DNA of 20,525 nt from CBDCKR01 sp964572045 (lineage in GTDB: Bacteria; Gemmatimonadota; Gemmatimonadetes; Longimicrobiales; Gaopeijiaceae), in contig CAZNEI010000043.1 of assembly GCA_964572045.1 (NCBI GenBank), positions 1 to 20,525 of the forward strand, given 5' to 3'. The notes below the pieces were generated by a model. That model was given only the letters and a program-made list of their open reading frames with translations, ran no database searches and had not been told where the DNA came from. Below, piece by piece: positions 9,344 to 17,530 of the stretch. The position numbers and the translations under genes were made by a program. Numbering within the stretch: the stretch's first letter is position 1; each line of letters begins with the position of its first letter.

Positions 9344-9367
9344 GCACGCCGGAGGCCTGACCGGAGA

Positions 9368-9402
9368 GCCTGTCCGGCCGCCCCCGGCCGGGAGGGACAG
9401 GC
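9368..9402. repeat. Long hairpin with outer 8-bp stem and inner GC core
   Basis: GCCTGTCC (9368-9375) pairs with GGACAGGC (9395-9402). Inside it, GGCC (9376-9379) can pair with GGCC (9386-9389); alternatively CCGGCCG (9374-9380) pairs with CGGCCGG (9385-9391). It lies 25 bases from the previous hairpin. The absence of a T run argues against a simple intrinsic terminator. Confidence 0.5.
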
Positions 9403-9827
9403 CCCGTCAATCGAGTGAGGGGGCGAATGAGACCCGGCGCGCTCGGCCGCGACCTCGGGCCGTTTCCCCAGAATCACAGATGACCCCTTGGGGTTCGGAG
9501 CCGGTCGCGCCGAGAGTCGCTTGCTCTGGTTTTCTGATCCGGAGAGGGATCGTATGGTGCAATCGCAGAATGCACTCCAGAGCGACAGGACGTGAGCGTG
9601 GACAAGGCGTTGGCGAGATTTCCGGCCCCGAAGAGGCTGGGCGGACGAACTACGAATTGCCGGTCAGCGCCGAGAGGCCGGGGGGACGCTCACGCGCCCC
9701 TGCGACGTCGACCCCCGGAAGCGTCCACACCGGGCTCCGGGGCGGCGATCTCAGGTCTCTTGTCGAGTAGGGATGCGAAGCGCGGCATGAGATCCGGGTC
9801 TCCGGCCCACCGCCGTGAGGCAATCCG

Positions 9828-12800
9828 ATGACCCGTCGACCAAGCACCTGGATCTTCTTTGGCCTTCTCAGCTTGGCGAGCCTGCTCGTCGCGGTTCGGC
9901 TCTTTCCGAGCGCGTTCCCAATCGCCACGCTCGACCTCGAGATGGACCGCGAAGCCGCCGTGTCGCAGGCGGAGACCTTGGCTCGGCAGTACGCGTGGGA
10001 CCCGCCCGAAGCCCGGACAGCCGCCACCTTCGGACAGACGGACCCGGAGGTGCAGACGTACGTCGAGCTGGAGGCGGGCGGGCGGGATGCATTCGTCGAT
10101 CTGGCCGAGCGCGGGATCTATCACCCGTACGTGTGGACCGTGCGACGATTCCAGGAGGGGGCGGTCGAAGAGAGCCGAGTTCAGTTCACGCCGGCAGGAG
10201 AACCGTACGGATTCCGTCTGCGTTTCGCGGAGGAGGACCCGGGAGGCGGGAACGTCTCCGAGGAGGCGGGGCTGGCGATCGCCGAACGCACGGCGTCGGA
10301 ATGGGGGTTGGATCTCTCCTCTTTCGATCTCCTCGAGTCGTCCGAGGAGAGGCATCCGGGCAGGCGTGTGGACCACACATTCGTGTTCGAGCGCGCGGAC
10401 TGGACGGTGGAGGACGGCCGCTTCCGACTCCGGATCCGGGTCGGCGGAGACCGGGCCTCCGAGCTTTCCCACTTCGTCTACGTGCCGGAGGCCTTCTCTC
10501 AGCGCTATCGGGAGATGCGGTCAGCGAACGATGGAATCGCACTCGCATCGCAGGCGGTCTTCGTCGTCTTGTTCCTCTTGGTTGGAGGGGTGGGAGGCAC
10601 CGTTCTCCTCATGAGGCAGCGTTGGGTCATCTGGCGCCCGCCCCTCGCGTGGGGCGCACTCACTGCCCTCCTGCTCGGCCTCGGGGTCGCGAACACCCTG
10701 CCGCTGAGTTGGATGGGGTACGATCCCGCCGTCTCGGTTCAGACGTTCTTGGCCGGACAGCTGGCCCTCGCGGCTTCGGCTGCCGTGGTCGGCACGCCAC
10801 TCCTCGCGCTCATCTTCCTCGCGGGGGAGTCGCTCGGCCGGCGTGCCTTTCCGGGCCACATACAGCAATGGCGCTTCTGGTCCTCCGAGGTGGCTGCCTC
10901 CACACCCGTGCTCGGCCGCACTGCGGGCGCGTACCTACTCTTGGGGATCCAGCTCGGCTATGTGGTGCTCTTCTATGCCGCGACCTCCCGGCTTGAGGGA
11001 TGGTGGTCTCCCGCGGAGGCAGTCGTTCAGCCCGATCTGCTCGCTACGCCCCAGCCTTGGCTGCTGGCGGTCTCGACGTCACTCTTCGCCGCCTTCTGGG
11101 AGGAGAGCGCGTTCCGCGCGATTCCTATCGCGTGCGCCGCCCTGCTGGGCGCGCGCTATGGACGCAAGAGCCTCTGGATCTGGGGTGCAGTGGCCTTGCA
11201 GGCCATCGTCTTCGCCGCCGGTCACGCCAACTACCCCCAGCAGCCGGCCTACGCCCGGTTGATCGAGCTCACGGTTCCCGCCCTTCTGTGGGGCGTGATC
11301 TACCTCTATTTCGGCCTTGTTCCGACGATCCTCGCACACTTCACGTACAACCTCTCGCTGACCTCGCTCCCCCTCTTCGCCTCATCGGCACCCGGCATCC
11401 TGATGGACCGCGCGGCCGTCGTGGCGGTCGGGCTGGCTCCCCTCCTGGTGGTGGCCAGGGCGCGCCTCAGGATGGGTCCCAGGGCCGATGCACCCGAGTG
11501 GGCGTACAACCGCGCGTGGGAACCGCCCGTGGCCGCCGCGCCCGACAGGGACCCGAGGCCGAGCCGCTCCGAAGTGGCCGTGCCGGAGTTCCTCTCCGCC
11601 GTCCAAGGCTTCCTCTCGCGCCCGAAGCTCGTCTACTTGTTGGGTGCGATTGGCGCCTTCTCGTGGGGGGTCGGAGCTCTTCCGCAGGGCGCTGACGCTC
11701 CCCGGTTGGCGGTGTCGAGGAGCGAGGCGATCGGCCTCGCCCTGGACACCCTGACCGAGCGCGGTCACGCCGTGGGGTCGTGGAAAGCCCTTGCCCGCGT
11801 GGATTCCGACCGGGGAGAGGACTTCGAGTACGTCTTTGCCGTGGCCGGTCCGCAGGTGTACTCGAGCCTCATCGGCACCTACCTCTCCCCTCCCCGATGG
11901 GTGGTGCGTTTAGTGGACTTCCGCGCCGACCCCGAGCGCCGCGTCGAAGAGCTTCGCGTCCAGCTCGGCGTGGGGGGGGAGCTCCTGCGCCTCGAGCACG
12001 TCCTGCCCGAAGCCCGTCCGGGCGCCTCCTTGGAGGAGGAGGACGCGAGAGCCGCCGCGCTCGGCGTCCTCCGAGACCGCTTTGGGATGGGTCCGGAGTC
12101 CGTCGAGGAGGTCGGTGCTACTCAGACGACGCGACCGGACCGGACGGACTGGGCATTCACGTTCGAGGACCCTCGAACCCTCGGAGACGTCCCAGGAGAG
12201 GCCCATCTGACGGTAGCCCTAGGCGGTGAAGAAGTGGTGGACGCCCATCGTTCCGTGAGCGTGCCCGAAGAGTGGGAGCTCGCTCGGCGCAACAATCAGG
12301 CGCTCCGGGCCTTGGTGGCGGCGGCAGCGGGCCTCGTGCTCCTCTTCGGGTTTGCGGTCGCGGGCGTTCTCGCCGTAGTCGCGTGGGCGAGGCGTGGCCT
12401 GGATACGGGGCTGCTTGTCCGGGTTTCGCTCCTCGGGGCGGCAGCGCTCGGCCTCGGACAGGCGAACTCCTGGCCGACGGTCGAGGCGTTCTTCTCGTCG
12501 GCGCAGCCTTGGGGCCTTCAGGCAGGAATCGCCGCATTCGGGGGGGTTCTGGTGCTCATCGTCGGATCGGCGGCGATCGGTCTGACGGCCGCGCTCGCGC
12601 ACCGGTGGCTTGAGGAACGGCCCAATGCGGGGGTGGAGATGTCGGTCACGGGAAGGCTTGCCGTGGCGGTGGGCGCAGCGTTGGTGGGCCTCGGAACGCT
12701 CGGAGCGGCGTTCGCCGGCGGGCTTCCGATGTGGCACGACACCACCGCAGCCGCCGACTACATTCCGTCGCTGGCCGGACCCGTTCAGGCGACCGTTTGG

Positions 12801-13238
12801 TTCCTCCTCGGAACCGCCGGGCTCCTCCTGATGAGCGGCCTTGCGCTGAGGTCGGGCGGCGGCCTCTCCCGCTGGGGGATTGCGCTGTGGGCGCTCGCGC
12901 TCGCGACCGGACTCCTCTCGGTTCCGGAGCCGCTCCGGGAGTCCCTCGGCACTTGGGTGCCCGCAGCCCTTCTCGGTGGAGCGATCGTCTTCGCCTTGGC
13001 CTACGTCGGCGCGGCGCTGCCCGCCGTCGTGCCCGGCATCGTCGCAACCGTTCTGTGCGCCGACCTCCTCGTCCAAGCCGTCACCGGGCCGTACCCGGGC
13101 GCGAGGCTGGGTGCCGTGGCAGGAGTCCTCGTCGTGGGCACCCTCGCCTCGGCATGGATGCGGACGATCCGTTCCGCCTCGCCTAGGGGCGCCCTCGCTC
13201 CGCGCAATGAGGGGGGAGATCGGTCCGCAACGTGGTAG
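9828..13238 (+). CDS. Giant CPBP-family intramembrane metalloprotease with internal duplication
   Basis: A 1136-residue membrane protein. Residues 1-590 form one unit: an N-terminal helix, a ~220-residue extracytoplasmic domain whose opening (DREAAVSQAETLARQY) resembles PepSY/YcdB-like repeats, then a CPBP (Abi/Rce1-type) core. All three catalytic motifs are seen in the core: EESAFR (E425, E426, R430), FAAGH (F462, H466) and HFTYN (H504, N508). Residues ~598-1136 repeat the same plan: helix, extracytoplasmic domain (SRSEAIGLALDTLTERG...), then membrane helices including LGLGQANSWP matching LGLGVANTLP in the first unit. None of the three motifs is kept in the second unit, so it appears inactive. 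CPBP proteins cleave prenylated or membrane substrates, or act in bacteriocin immunity; the substrate here is unknown. The ATG start has GAGG (9817-9820) at 7-base spacing. Confidence 0.88.
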   Translation: MTRRPSTWIFFGLLSLASLLVAVRLFPSAFPIATLDLEMDREAAVSQAETLARQYAWDPPEARTAATFGQTDPEVQTYVELEAGGRDAFVDLAERGIYHPYVWTVRRFQEGAVEESRVQFTPAGEPYGFRLRFAEEDPGGGNVSEEAGLAIAERTASEWGLDLSSFDLLESSEERHPGRRVDHTFVFERADWTVEDGRFRLRIRVGGDRASELSHFVYVPEAFSQRYREMRSANDGIALASQAVFVVLFLLVGGVGGTVLLMRQRWVIWRPPLAWGALTALLLGLGVANTLPLSWMGYDPAVSVQTFLAGQLALAASAAVVGTPLLALIFLAGESLGRRAFPGHIQQWRFWSSEVAASTPVLGRTAGAYLLLGIQLGYVVLFYAATSRLEGWWSPAEAVVQPDLLATPQPWLLAVSTSLFAAFWEESAFRAIPIACAALLGARYGRKSLWIWGAVALQAIVFAAGHANYPQQPAYARLIELTVPALLWGVIYLYFGLVPTILAHFTYNLSLTSLPLFASSAPGILMDRAAVVAVGLAPLLVVARARLRMGPRADAPEWAYNRAWEPPVAAAPDRDPRPSRSEVAVPEFLSAVQGFLSRPKLVYLLGAIGAFSWGVGALPQGADAPRLAVSRSEAIGLALDTLTERGHAVGSWKALARVDSDRGEDFEYVFAVAGPQVYSSLIGTYLSPPRWVVRLVDFRADPERRVEELRVQLGVGGELLRLEHVLPEARPGASLEEEDARAAALGVLRDRFGMGPESVEEVGATQTTRPDRTDWAFTFEDPRTLGDVPGEAHLTVALGGEEVVDAHRSVSVPEEWELARRNNQALRALVAAAAGLVLLFGFAVAGVLAVVAWARRGLDTGLLVRVSLLGAAALGLGQANSWPTVEAFFSSAQPWGLQAGIAAFGGVLVLIVGSAAIGLTAALAHRWLEERPNAGVEMSVTGRLAVAVGAALVGLGTLGAAFAGGLPMWHDTTAAADYIPSLAGPVQATVWFLLGTAGLLLMSGLALRSGGGLSRWGIALWALALATGLLSVPEPLRESLGTWVPAALLGGAIVFALAYVGAALPAVVPGIVATVLCADLLVQAVTGPYPGARLGAVAGVLVVGTLASAWMRTIRSASPRGALAPRNEGGDRSATW

Positions 13239-13415
13239 CCGAAGACAGCGCCCTCGCTCCCCATTGAAGCACGCCGGGAAGTTGTGTCCCTCGCGCGAGA
13301 GGCCTCCGGCACGGATCGAGGACGATTCCGGCTTCGGTGAGCGCTCGTCCGAGGCAGCGCAACGTGTCAGCTCATCGCGCCACCGAGATCGGCGCTCCGG
13401 TCGAGTGACTGGTTG

Positions 13416-14015
13416 CTAACGGACCTCGGAGCCGCCCCGCCGATCGTCGGGGACAAACCGGTCGCGGGCCGGCATGATGACCTCGGGCAGGGTCTCGGCG
13501 TCCATCACGCCGTCATCGGGCACGATACCGTTGAGGTTGAGGAGGTATGCGACCACAGCATACGTCTCGTCTGCGGTGAGGATTCCGGGGGTGAGCTGAG
13601 GCATCGATCTGCGGATGTAGTCGAATACGGTCGTCGCATAGGGCCAGTATCCACCGATCGTTCGGGCTCCCGGCCACTCCTCCCACGGAGCCGTGCCAAC
13701 CAGGACGTCGTAGGGGCCCTCGGTCCCTGTCAGCCCGTGACACACCGCGCAGTGCACCGCATACACGGCCTCCCCTTCGGCCACCGTCCCGCTTCCCTCG
13801 GGAAGCCCTTCCCCGTCCGGCTTGACGTCGATGTCCCATGCGGCGATGCGCGCCTCCGATGCATCGGAGCCGAACGAGAAGCGGTCCGGCGCCTCTGCGG
13901 GAAGCGGATGCGGCGATTCGCTGGTCGCCTCGAGGACCGGTGTACCGCCCCCGGTCCCGACGACCTGACAAGCCGCCACGATCAGCGGGATCGCTGCCGC
14001 GACTCTGGCCCTCAC
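13416..14015 (-). CDS. soxD: SoxD-like c-type cytochrome, predicted lipoprotein
   Basis: Electron-accepting partner of SoxC, taking electrons from oxidation of protein-bound sulfane sulfur in the periplasm. The protein has one haem c motif, HCAVCH (Cys89, Cys92, His93), a likely axial Met138 in RRSMPQLTPG and the SoxD-like segments IAAWDIDVKPDGEGLPEGSG, GGYWPYATTVFDYI and AVVAYLLNLNGIVPDD. I chose GTG at 14015-14013. It overlaps the soxC TGA as GTGA and is preceded by GGGAG at suitable spacing. A longer frame to 14066 exists but adds only Arg-rich sequence. From this start the signal peptide ends in VAAC (Cys16), a good lipobox, so the cytochrome is probably membrane-anchored. At 199 residues and one haem it is smaller than the Paracoccus diheme form. 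Confidence 0.87.
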   Translation of the reverse strand: MRARVAAAIPLIVAACQVVGTGGGTPVLEATSESPHPLPAEAPDRFSFGSDASEARIAAWDIDVKPDGEGLPEGSGTVAEGEAVYAVHCAVCHGLTGTEGPYDVLVGTAPWEEWPGARTIGGYWPYATTVFDYIRRSMPQLTPGILTADETYAVVAYLLNLNGIVPDDGVMDAETLPEVIMPARDRFVPDDRRGGSEVR

Positions 14016-15268
14016 ACGAGGTCTCCCAATCCGAAGGTCACCTCTCCGGTCGAAGCGACCTTCCAAGCGCGCTGATGATTGTAATGGTACGCTGTGCGCT
14101 CTCCCCGAGCCTCCCAGAGCTGCTGCACCGTGGGCTGGACGTAGCCCGTCTCATCGGTGGCGCGGCTGAGGATCAGCGCCTCACCCCCGTTCCAGTCCCA
14201 AAGGTACCGGAACCGGGCCGTTGACTTCGGCAGGACGGGCCGCTGCAGTTCGGCGTCCGCCCAGCTGCGGCCTCCGTCCGTGCTGACTTCGACGCGCGTG
14301 ATCCGGCCGCGACCGGTCCACGCGAGCCCTTTGACCTCCCACCACCCGCGGTCCGGCAGCACGTACGGGTAGGAGGGGAACGTGATGACCGACTTGGCAT
14401 CCATCACGAAACTGAACTGGCGGGCCGTGCCGCCCCGCAGCGGATCCGTGTACTTCGACGTCTCATCCCGACTCATCGTAGGACGGTCCGAGACCTCAAG
14501 GCGGCGAAGCCACTTCACGCTCGCGTTCCCCTCCCAGCCCGGAAGGAAGAGGCGCAGTGGATATCCCTGTTCGGGGCGGATGGCCTCGCCGTTCTGTCCG
14601 TAGGCGAGCAGAGCATCGTCCATCGCCTTGTCCAGCGGCACGCTACGCGACATGAGAGCCGCGTCGCCGCTCTCGGCAAGGATCCAACTCGCCCCTGAGC
14701 GCACCCCGACCTCCCGCAGCAGCCAGCTGAGCGGGACGCCCGTCCACTCGCTCGTGCTGAGGAGACCGTCGAGCGCCTGTACCGTGACCTCAGTGGGAAT
14801 GCGCTCGCGGTTGTACCCCCCTCCCCCGTTGCCGGAACACTCCAAGAAGTAAATCTGGGAAACGCACGGATAGCGCTTCAGGTCGGCCATCCTGAACACC
14901 ATCGGTCGATCGACCATGCCGTGAATCAGAAGCTCGTGGTTCTCGGAGACGATGTTGGGAACGCCGGCGTGGTGCCGCTCGAAGTGCAGGTCGGCCGGGG
15001 TGATGATCCCGTTCAGATCCTGCAGCGGAGTACGCGACGAGCTGGACAACTCCTGGTTCCGGACGAGCCGACGCAACTCCGCCCCGGGCGCTCTCGTGCC
15101 TACCTCGGAAGTCGGACGTCCCGGCACCTTGCTCGGATCGGGGGGAGTCGCCGGAGCTTCCTGGGCCCCCAGTCTCAGCGCATCCTGCTGGGTGCGGAGC
15201 AGCCCTGCCGCGATGACCCCTGAGGTGGTCGTGAGCCAAGCGCGTCGAGACAGCGTGGATCGGTCCAT
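14012..15268 (-). CDS. soxC: SoxC sulfane dehydrogenase molybdoprotein
   Basis: Molybdenum-cofactor subunit of the Sox sulfur-oxidation pathway, of the sulfite oxidase fold, acting in the periplasm. A Tat signal is visible at the start (LSRRAWLTTTSGVIAAGL). LNGIITPADLHFERHHAGVP and FLECSGNGG follow, with Cys144 as the expected Mo ligand. The C-terminal part (GWWEVKGLAWTGRGRITRVE and onward) is the dimerisation domain. The 418 residues fit the family. The ATG start has CGGAG seven bases upstream. soxD follows with a four-base overlap, indicating one operon. Generic sulfite dehydrogenase (SorA) is the alternative, but the IITP...HFERHHAG segment and a SoxD-type partner favour SoxC. Genes for SoxXYZAB are not in the window. 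Confidence 0.9.
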   Translation of the reverse strand: MDRSTLSRRAWLTTTSGVIAAGLLRTQQDALRLGAQEAPATPPDPSKVPGRPTSEVGTRAPGAELRRLVRNQELSSSSRTPLQDLNGIITPADLHFERHHAGVPNIVSENHELLIHGMVDRPMVFRMADLKRYPCVSQIYFLECSGNGGGGYNRERIPTEVTVQALDGLLSTSEWTGVPLSWLLREVGVRSGASWILAESGDAALMSRSVPLDKAMDDALLAYGQNGEAIRPEQGYPLRLFLPGWEGNASVKWLRRLEVSDRPTMSRDETSKYTDPLRGGTARQFSFVMDAKSVITFPSYPYVLPDRGWWEVKGLAWTGRGRITRVEVSTDGGRSWADAELQRPVLPKSTARFRYLWDWNGGEALILSRATDETGYVQPTVQQLWEARGERTAYHYNHQRAWKVASTGEVTFGLGDLV

Positions 15269-15665
15269 CTACAGGCTCCGTGGTCACTCTTCGTGTCTCA
15301 AAGTTATCCAACCTGCCACCAAGTGCTCCGATGGACAAGCAGACGAGGAGACGTTCACTCACGGACGCCGGCGTGTGGTCGATCGACGTCGGACGCAGCG
15401 CCCAGCGTGCGGCGGTCTCCTGGCGATCTGCCGCCCTTCACAGGAACACGAGAGACTCGCGTCCGGTCGCAAGGAGTCGGTCGTGGAACACCCCTTGAGC
15501 CATTCCTCGGCCCCCCCTATTGTTCCCCGGAGTGCGTGAGAGACGAGGGAGCCAGCCACGAGGTCCCGTTCATCCCGGACCCTTGCGAGGTGATCGACCT
15601 GCCAGAGCGGTGCCGGGGGACCCAATCCCTCCTCGCGTCTTCCGCCCCACGGACGAAATCCTAGC
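15269..15665. other. Divergent promoter region between soxC and the LivK-type gene
   Basis: 397 bases that should carry promoters for both directions. A sigma-70-like pair for the plus-strand gene is listed separately. For soxC I see TAACTTTG-like AT-rich sequence near 15293-15300 (minus strand) but no matching upstream box. Open frames here are not convincing as genes. Confidence 0.5.
15495..15523 (+). promoter_or_regulatory. Candidate sigma-70-type promoter for the LivK-type gene
   Basis: TTGAGC (15495-15500) and TATTGT (15518-15523) are separated by 17 bases; each matches four of six consensus positions. It would give a leader of about 135 bases before the GTG at 15666. The spacer includes a run of seven C. 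In GC-rich DNA this is suggestive only. Confidence 0.35.
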
Positions 15666-16814
15666 GTGAGGCCGTTCTACGCCTCTTGTGTCGCGGCGAT
15701 CGCCTTGACCGCGTGCGATGACCAGACTTCCCCGACGCCCCCGGCAGATTCCGGTGATGATCCGGTGAGAGTCGGATTCCTCGTGTCGGGCGACCGAATC
15801 ACGTATCCGAGCGCCGCCATGATCGCGGTGGACGAGGTCAACGAGCGCGGAGGTCTGTTGGGGCGGCCCGTGGAATTGATCATCCGGTTGGACCTCCAGG
15901 AAGCTGCGGCCGCCGTCCAAGCCGCCGAGACCCTGATTCTCACCGACGAAGTCCTGGCCCTCATCGGCCCGAACCGCTCGTCGCACGCCATCGAGGTGGG
16001 GGCCATAGCCCAACGCCACCGAGTCCCGATGATCACGACGGCGGCTACCAATCCAGCGGTGACCGAGGCCAGCGACTTGGTCTTCATGGCCGCCTTCACC
16101 GATCAGTTTCAAGGACGCGTCATGGCCCAGTTTGCCACCGAGACACTCGGGGTGACCACGGCCGCTGTATTGACCGAGCGCGGAGAAGTCTATGCGGAGG
16201 GCATCGCCGAGTTCTTCATCGACTCTTTTCGCGGCTTCGGAGGAACGATCGCCGCCGAGGAATCCTACCCGAGCGGTGCAACCGACTTTAGCGAGCAATT
16301 GATGCCCATCGCGGCGGCAACCCCTCAGGCGGTCCTCCTGGCCTCGCTGGTACCGGAAGCCATCCACGTGACTGGGCAAGCACGTGCCTTTCCCCTTCTC
16401 GACGCCACCGGCGAGCCGACGGTCTTTCTCGGCGCCGATGCTTGGGATAACCCGACGCTGCTGGAGAGTGAAGATGCCGCCGTGGAGGGCAGCTATTTCA
16501 GCAGCCATTTCTGGCCCGACACCAGCGAGCCGACTGCGCGCGCGTTCGTCAACGCGTTTCAAGCCCGGTACGGGACCGTACCCACCGGGGGTGACGCGGT
16601 AAGTTACGACGCCGTCCGGTTGTTCTTGGAAGCCGCAGAGCGGGCGGGCAGTCTCGACGCAGCTGCCGTGCAGCAGGAACTGTTGGCCACCGACGGGTAC
16701 ACCGGGGCAACTCACATCGCCCACTACAACGAAGATCGCCACCCGACCAAGAGCGCGGTGGTCATGACGATCGAGGACGGTGTGAAGAGGTTCCTTGAGC
16801 ACATAGACCCGTGA
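15666..16814 (+). CDS. ABC transporter substrate-binding lipoprotein, LivK-like (Peripla_BP_6)
   Basis: A 382-residue periplasmic binding protein of the branched-chain amino acid/amide type, probably membrane-anchored. The short signal ends in the lipobox LTAC (Cys17). Family features are VRVGFLVSGDRITYPSAAMI, VDEVNERGGLLGRPVELII, the LALIGPNRSSHAIEVG segment, PMITTAATNPAVTEASD and a C-terminal GDAVSYDAVRLFLEAAE. The start is GTG; the upstream GGACG is a weak, distant ribosome site. No Liv permease or ATPase genes are present in the window, so the receptor is an orphan here. It may feed a transporter encoded elsewhere or serve a sensory role. Its TGA overlaps a GTG (GTGA) that opens a frame running to 17167, which I do not consider a secure gene. 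Confidence 0.9.
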   Translation: MRPFYASCVAAIALTACDDQTSPTPPADSGDDPVRVGFLVSGDRITYPSAAMIAVDEVNERGGLLGRPVELIIRLDLQEAAAAVQAAETLILTDEVLALIGPNRSSHAIEVGAIAQRHRVPMITTAATNPAVTEASDLVFMAAFTDQFQGRVMAQFATETLGVTTAAVLTERGEVYAEGIAEFFIDSFRGFGGTIAAEESYPSGATDFSEQLMPIAAATPQAVLLASLVPEAIHVTGQARAFPLLDATGEPTVFLGADAWDNPTLLESEDAAVEGSYFSSHFWPDTSEPTARAFVNAFQARYGTVPTGGDAVSYDAVRLFLEAAERAGSLDAAAVQQELLATDGYTGATHIAHYNEDRHPTKSAVVMTIEDGVKRFLEHIDP

Positions 16815-17095
16815 GGGGGCACACCTGTCGGCACGCACTGAAGGACCGGGGGACGTGGAGCCGCCTTCGACGAGCCCGGACCGGGTACGCGCCCGCCGAT
16901 GTCGATCCGACCGCTTCCGCCCTGGGATCCTCGGGCGACGAGTCGCTCCCCTTGCAGGTGACGGCCGCGTCCAGCCGGGGCTGCCAAGATGACCCTCGAG
17001 GCTCGAGCGATGAGCCGTGTCTGAGCGTCTGTGCGCTGCGCTGGGGAAGACCGTATCCGGTCACTAGGATGATCAATCGAATGGGAGAAGACCTA

Positions 17096-17167
17096 ATGTA
17101 TCCGAACGATCTCCACCTCACGGAAAACCTGGCGGCCAGGGCTGACCGCGCCGACGTCCGTCCATGA
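17096..17167 (+). CDS. Possible 23-residue mini-ORF coupled to the next gene
   Basis: A short open frame starting ATG (17096) with GGAG (17084-17087) eight bases upstream, one of the better ribosome sites in the window. It ends in TGA overlapping the next gene's ATG as ATGA. The peptide begins MYPNDLHLTENLAARAD and has no signal or membrane segment. The next gene has no ribosome site of its own, so this mini-ORF may serve to deliver ribosomes to it. The same frame is open back to 16811, but that upstream part looks random in composition. I do not recognise the peptide. Confidence 0.4.
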   Translation: MYPNDLHLTENLAARADRADVRP

Positions 17168-17454
17168 GTGCGGTCCAGCGGCGCATGGTCGAGGGCCGTA
17201 CGCGCCAATTGCTCGCCTGGCTCCCTGCAGTGATCCTGCCGGCGGCAACTGCGGAACAGCTCAGGGCCCTACTCGTTGCCGAGGTGATTGAGGGGGCCAC
17301 TGTATGGACCTGGGCACTGTTCTTCCTCGCCAACGTGGGCGCGATGTTCCTGGGCACTGCCGAGACTCCATTGGCGCGTCTTCAGATGTGGCTCGCCTTT
17401 GGGCTCACCGCTGCACTGGACGTGGTTCTGGTCGTGGTGATTCTTCTCGCCTAG
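17164..17454 (+). CDS. Small two-helix membrane protein, unknown function
   Basis: A 96-residue protein with a basic N-terminus (RRMVEGRTRQ) and two clear hydrophobic segments, TVWTWALFFLANVGAMFLG (about 46-64) and a C-terminal helix from about 73 to the end (MWLAFGLTAALDVVLVVVIL). A weaker hydrophobic stretch lies near residues 17-29. Codon use with GC-rich third positions is consistent with a real gene. The ATG overlaps the stop of the upstream mini-ORF. I do not recognise the family. The CopD-like gene follows on the same strand 102 bases later. Confidence 0.6.
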   Translation: MSAVQRRMVEGRTRQLLAWLPAVILPAATAEQLRALLVAEVIEGATVWTWALFFLANVGAMFLGTAETPLARLQMWLAFGLTAALDVVLVVVILLA

Positions 17455-17530
17455 TTCGTCGAGCTCGCTACGGCCGATGACCAACGGGTTGGCAGACAGG
17501 CGCCTTGGGATGACGCGGGCCCTGGACCTT

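Larger units (their letters stand above)
9028..9827. other. Long divergent intergenic region with paired hairpins
   Basis: 800 bases separate sucA (-) from the large CPBP gene (+), so promoters for both should lie here. I could not identify convincing sigma-70 boxes. Two strong GC hairpins (9318-9343 and 9368-9402, listed separately) and a short ACCCC-TT-GGGGT palindrome (9483-9494) are present. Small open frames exist, such as one ending in an ATGA overlap with the CPBP start, but they are Arg/Pro/Gly-rich and unlike real proteins. Confidence 0.6.

Noticed and set aside
9118..9360. Plus-strand frame containing LVEQWLYDDGLLSEDS
   Set aside because: This short part looks protein-like but continues into Arg/Gly-rich sequence, has no good start and lies where the sucA promoter should be.
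9592..9831. 79-codon frame ending in ATGA overlap with the CPBP gene
   Set aside because: The overlap is suggestive, but the sequence is Arg/Pro/Ala-rich without structure, and the CPBP gene has its own ribosome site.
14016..14066. Longer start for soxD at 14066
   Set aside because: It adds 17 mostly charged residues before the signal peptide and increases the overlap with soxC; GTG 14015 gives a clean GTGA overlap and lipobox.
15570..16838. 422-codon minus-strand frame across the LivK-type gene
   Set aside because: Antisense shadow of a well-supported gene.
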